Source: Pseudanabaena sp. BC1403 (lineage in GTDB: Bacteria; Cyanobacteriota; Cyanobacteriia; Pseudanabaenales; Pseudanabaenaceae). From it: a DNA stretch of 64,000 nt. The notes under the pieces were generated by a model. That model had not been told where the DNA came from. It did not search any database and worked only from the letters and a program-made list of their open reading frames with translations. Positions 61,590 through 64,000 of this stretch are shown in pieces; positions within the stretch are counted from its first letter, which is position 1, and each line of letters opens with the position of its first letter. Position numbers and translations under genes: made by a program. The stretch lies in the NCBI RefSeq assembly GCF_002914585.1, contig NZ_PDDM01000003.1:1-64000 (forward strand). Reading direction: 5' to 3'.

Positions 61590-63485
61590 ATGAGTAATGA
61601 CAAAGATAGTTTTAAGGACAAATTTGCCTTTAAAGTCGAGGGCTTGGAATCTCTAGTGGATGAGGTCAAGCAGTTACTAAACCTCGATCAACTCATCGAT
61701 CTGGCGCAAAAATTAGACGAAAAGCAGAAAGCTGGCGAAATACATACAGAAGTAAATGTTACTTCACGCCCATTATCGAGTATTCCCCGACGCGGTAATA
61801 TTCCTCGATCACCTCGTGCTGCTACGGCAACAGGTGGGAGTAGCGAAGTTACATCTCCCGATATCGTCAAACCCGAACCAGCAAAAGATAATTCTCAAAA
61901 TGAGAAACCACTAGCGATCGCAGAGTTAGTAGGCGGTTTAGGAGATACCTTAGCGCAGTTACGTGATTTAGTCGAAATTCCCCTAAAGCGTCCTGACATT
62001 CTAGCTAAACTGGGACTAGAACCACCTAAAGGCGTTCTGTTAGTTGGTCCCCCTGGAACTGGCAAAACCCTCACGGCGCGATCGCTTGCCAATTTGTTAG
62101 GCGTAAATTACATTGCGATCGTCGGGCCAGAAATTATTAGTAAATACTATGGTGAAGCGGAAACTCGCCTACGACAGGTTTTCGAGAAAGCGGCAAAATC
62201 CGCACCATGTTTGATTTTTATCGATGAAATTGATGCTCTCGTTCCCAATCGCGCCAATGTGGAAGGAGAAGTGGAAAAGCGACTAGTGGCGCAGTTGTTA
62301 GGCTTAATGGATGGATTTGCCGAAACTAAGGGCGTGATTGTCTTGGCGGCAACCAATCGACCTGATGCGATCGATCCTGCATTACGTCGCCCAGGCAGAT
62401 TCGATCGCGAGATTATTTTCCCGATCCCCGATCGCAAGGCTCGCCGTGAAATCCTCGAAATTCATACGCGATCGATGCCTTTGACTAGTGATGTCGATTT
62501 GGAAGATATCGCCGATCGCGCCTATGGCTATGTGGGAGCCGATATTAAGGGACTCTGCCAAGTAGCGGCAACTAATGCACTACGGCGACAAGTGACAAAT
62601 GTTGCCGATATTCCCGACAATCTAGATGTGAATCGGGAGGATTTTGAATTTGCGCTCAAGCAAGTCCAACCCGCCGTATTGAGATCGCTACAAATTCAAG
62701 TTCCCAAAGTGCAATGGTCAGAGATTGGTGGACTCACCAAAGTTAAGCAAACTCTCCAAGAAGCGGTCGCTGGGGCATTGGTCGATCCTGCACTCTATGC
62801 CCATACTCGCGCCAAGGCTCCTCGCGGTGTGTTGCTCTACGGTTCTCCTGGAACTGGCAAAACTTTACTCGCCAAGGCGATCGCAACTCAAGCCCAAGCG
62901 AATTTTATCTCCGTTGCAGGTTCAGAACTATTGACAAAATGGGTGGGTGCTTCCGAACAATCAATCAGACAGTTATTTTCCCAAGCGCGTCAGGCTGCTC
63001 CCTGCGTCATCTTTATTGATGAGATCGATACGCTTGCACCTGCGAGGGGCAGCTATCAAGGCGATAGTGGCGTTAGCGATCGCGTGATTGGACAGTTACT
63101 TACAGAACTTGACGGATTGCAATCTGCCGAGGGACTATTAGTAATTGGCGCAACTAATCGCCGTGATTCTATTGATCCTGCTCTATTGAGATCGGGGCGT
63201 ATCGAACTACATATGATGGTAGATTTACCCGATCGTGATAGTCGGAGTTCGATTTTAGAAGTGCATAACCGCGATCGCCCCCTTGCAAACAATCTCAATT
63301 TAGACATTTGGGCAGAAAGAACAGAGAATTGGAATGGAGCCGATCTTGCTTTCTTAAGTAATCGTGCTGCCATTTTTGCGATTCGTCGTCATCAGCGTGA
63401 TGCTAGTGATCTATTAGAAAATTTGCGGATTACAAATGAGGATTTTGAACAGGCTTTTGCGGAACTTGTAGAACAACGAGAATAA
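61590..63485 (+). CDS. CDC48/VAT-like double AAA ATPase
   Basis: A 631-residue protein. Residues 1-110 are a charged, Pro/Ser-rich N-region unlike the CDC48 N-domain. AAA domain 1 (112-360) has Walker A 153-160 (GPPGTGKT), Walker B 'CLIFIDEIDAL' and 'RRPGRFDREI'. AAA domain 2 (375-625) has 'GSPGTGKT', 'CVIFIDEIDTLAP' and 'SGRIELHMMVD'. Both domains look catalytically complete, expected to form a hexamer that unfolds proteins. Without the usual N-domain the substrate adaptors are unknown. Confidence 0.9.
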   Translation: MSNDKDSFKDKFAFKVEGLESLVDEVKQLLNLDQLIDLAQKLDEKQKAGEIHTEVNVTSRPLSSIPRRGNIPRSPRAATATGGSSEVTSPDIVKPEPAKDNSQNEKPLAIAELVGGLGDTLAQLRDLVEIPLKRPDILAKLGLEPPKGVLLVGPPGTGKTLTARSLANLLGVNYIAIVGPEIISKYYGEAETRLRQVFEKAAKSAPCLIFIDEIDALVPNRANVEGEVEKRLVAQLLGLMDGFAETKGVIVLAATNRPDAIDPALRRPGRFDREIIFPIPDRKARREILEIHTRSMPLTSDVDLEDIADRAYGYVGADIKGLCQVAATNALRRQVTNVADIPDNLDVNREDFEFALKQVQPAVLRSLQIQVPKVQWSEIGGLTKVKQTLQEAVAGALVDPALYAHTRAKAPRGVLLYGSPGTGKTLLAKAIATQAQANFISVAGSELLTKWVGASEQSIRQLFSQARQAAPCVIFIDEIDTLAPARGSYQGDSGVSDRVIGQLLTELDGLQSAEGLLVIGATNRRDSIDPALLRSGRIELHMMVDLPDRDSRSSILEVHNRDRPLANNLNLDIWAERTENWNGADLAFLSNRAAIFAIRRHQRDASDLLENLRITNEDFEQAFAELVEQRE

Positions 63486-63490
63486 AAAGA

Positions 63491-63610
63491 CAGAACACAG
63501 ATTTAGACGGATTAGAAGATGACGCAGATTTTTATGGCTGTAGATATAGCGCAAAGCGCTGTAAATAAAAATCAGTGAAATCTCAAAATCCGTCTAAATC
63601 TGTGATTCTG
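63491..63610. repeat. Long inverted repeat, MITE-like
   Basis: CACAGATTTAGACGGATT at the left (from 63497) and AATCCGTCTAAATCTGTG at the right (63587 on), bounded by CAGAA and TTCTG, with an inner ATAGCGC-AAA-GCGCTGT hairpin. 120 bp between two convergent genes. Confidence 0.7.
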
Positions 63611-63613
63611 CCT

Positions 63614-63904
63614 TCAATATTCAAATACCCAAATTGCCCAACCTTTTTTGATGACCGTAATCACGTAGGCAGCCGAAAGACGACTCGTTATTTTTTCTAC
63701 TTCTGTCCAGTCAAAGCTAGTACGAAATAAGCTGTAGGTCAACCCGTTATAGGCGATCGCAGCTACGGGCTTATCCAAATCTTCAACCTTAATATGGTGA
63801 TATCGAACTTCCGCAGGTGTAATCACAAAATTTGACTTTTTCCCTCCCAAACGAAATAACTCATCTTCATCTAAAGTATTGTTTTCATCTTTGTTATCTT
63901 TCAT
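63614..63904 (-). CDS. Small conserved protein of unknown function
   Basis: A 96-residue protein that I do not recognise. The N-terminus is acidic ('DENNTLDEDELFRLGGKK'), the rest alternates short strands ('SNFVITPAEVRYHHIKVED') and one helix ('EVEKITSRLSAAYVITVIKK'), ending in aromatic residues. No signal peptide. It is convergent with the AAA ATPase gene. Coding seems real from the regular hydrophobic pattern and composition. Confidence 0.6.
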   Translation of the reverse strand: MKDNKDENNTLDEDELFRLGGKKSNFVITPAEVRYHHIKVEDLDKPVAAIAYNGLTYSLFRTSFDWTEVEKITSRLSAAYVITVIKKGWAIWVFEY

Positions 63905-64000
63905 AGAGGCATTTAATCACTTGCAGGTATTCTCCTACTTTAACTTACTTGTCCTTGAGTCTGAGGTGAAAAACAGATTTTCATTCAAAGTAATTCTAAG
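63905..64000. other. Window edge, nothing identified
   Basis: No gene. The final bases AAAGTAATTCTAAG resemble the right part of the C/G-rich MITE tail (AAAGTAATTCTTAAATGG) and could be an element cut off by the window end; too short to call. Confidence 0.3.

Overview
The window reads as cyanobacterial chromosome. HIP1-type GCGATCGC octamers occur throughout. It carries a phycobilisome rod-core linker and a rod linker, cyanobacteriochrome-type GAF kinases, a cyanobacterial-type Hfq, a KirBac-like channel and a chlorophyll/bilin biosynthesis cluster. The mix resembles Pseudanabaena-like or similar thin filamentous cyanobacteria, but the genus is inference. I see no rRNA, tRNA, CRISPR array or complete transposase gene.

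Layout. (1) 0.5-19.2 kb is a signalling island of six histidine kinases and one stand-alone receiver. Two kinases carry four CBS domains plus a GAF domain with both cysteines of the DXCF class of cyanobacteriochromes. Three others have a GAF with the Cys-His bilin-binding pair. (2) 19.4-26.7 kb holds housekeeping and small genes: Kir channel, sfsA, a secreted beta-rich protein, hfq, a coiled-coil/HEPN-like gene, an acyl-CoA/ACP synthetase and a YlqD-like protein. (3) 26.8-30.1 kb has two tandem B12-binding radical SAM paralogues. (4) 30.7-36.6 kb is a green-light module: CcaS-like sensor kinase, membrane-anchored CpcL linker, a rod linker with an odd C-terminus, and divergent CcaR-like regulator. 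A tandem 11-bp motif matching the CcaR G-box lies in the divergent intergenic region. (5) 36.9-51.0 kb contains an ABC uptake system in two separated parts, wecB, a TPR protein, an alpha/beta-hydrolase fold protein, a kinase-WD40 protein with a degenerate DFG motif, pgsA and a GT2-GtrA protein. (6) 51.3-55.9 kb is a microaerobic tetrapyrrole cluster: heme oxygenase, hemN, a radical SAM activase-like protein, a hemerythrin and acsF. (7) 56-64 kb has a PIN toxin-antitoxin pair, a STAND ATPase with near-identical TPR repeats, mazEF with a clear operator-like palindrome, a gamma-glutamylcyclotransferase-like protein and a double AAA ATPase.

Intergenic DNA is dominated by palindromes. There are perfect fold-back hairpins with 3-nt loops and GC cores; a ~103-bp triple-hairpin repeat in five copies; a ~130-bp C/G-rich element with long terminal inverted repeats; and a two-copy element whose three copies of a hexamer covary. 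Several falsely extended open frames start inside these hairpins, so I moved those starts to the downstream ATG or GTG.

Biological theme: light and oxygen sensing feed antenna and pigment synthesis. Heme oxygenase starts the pathway to the bilins that the cyanobacteriochromes and phycobilisome use, and CcaS/CcaR probably controls the linker-cpcL operon.
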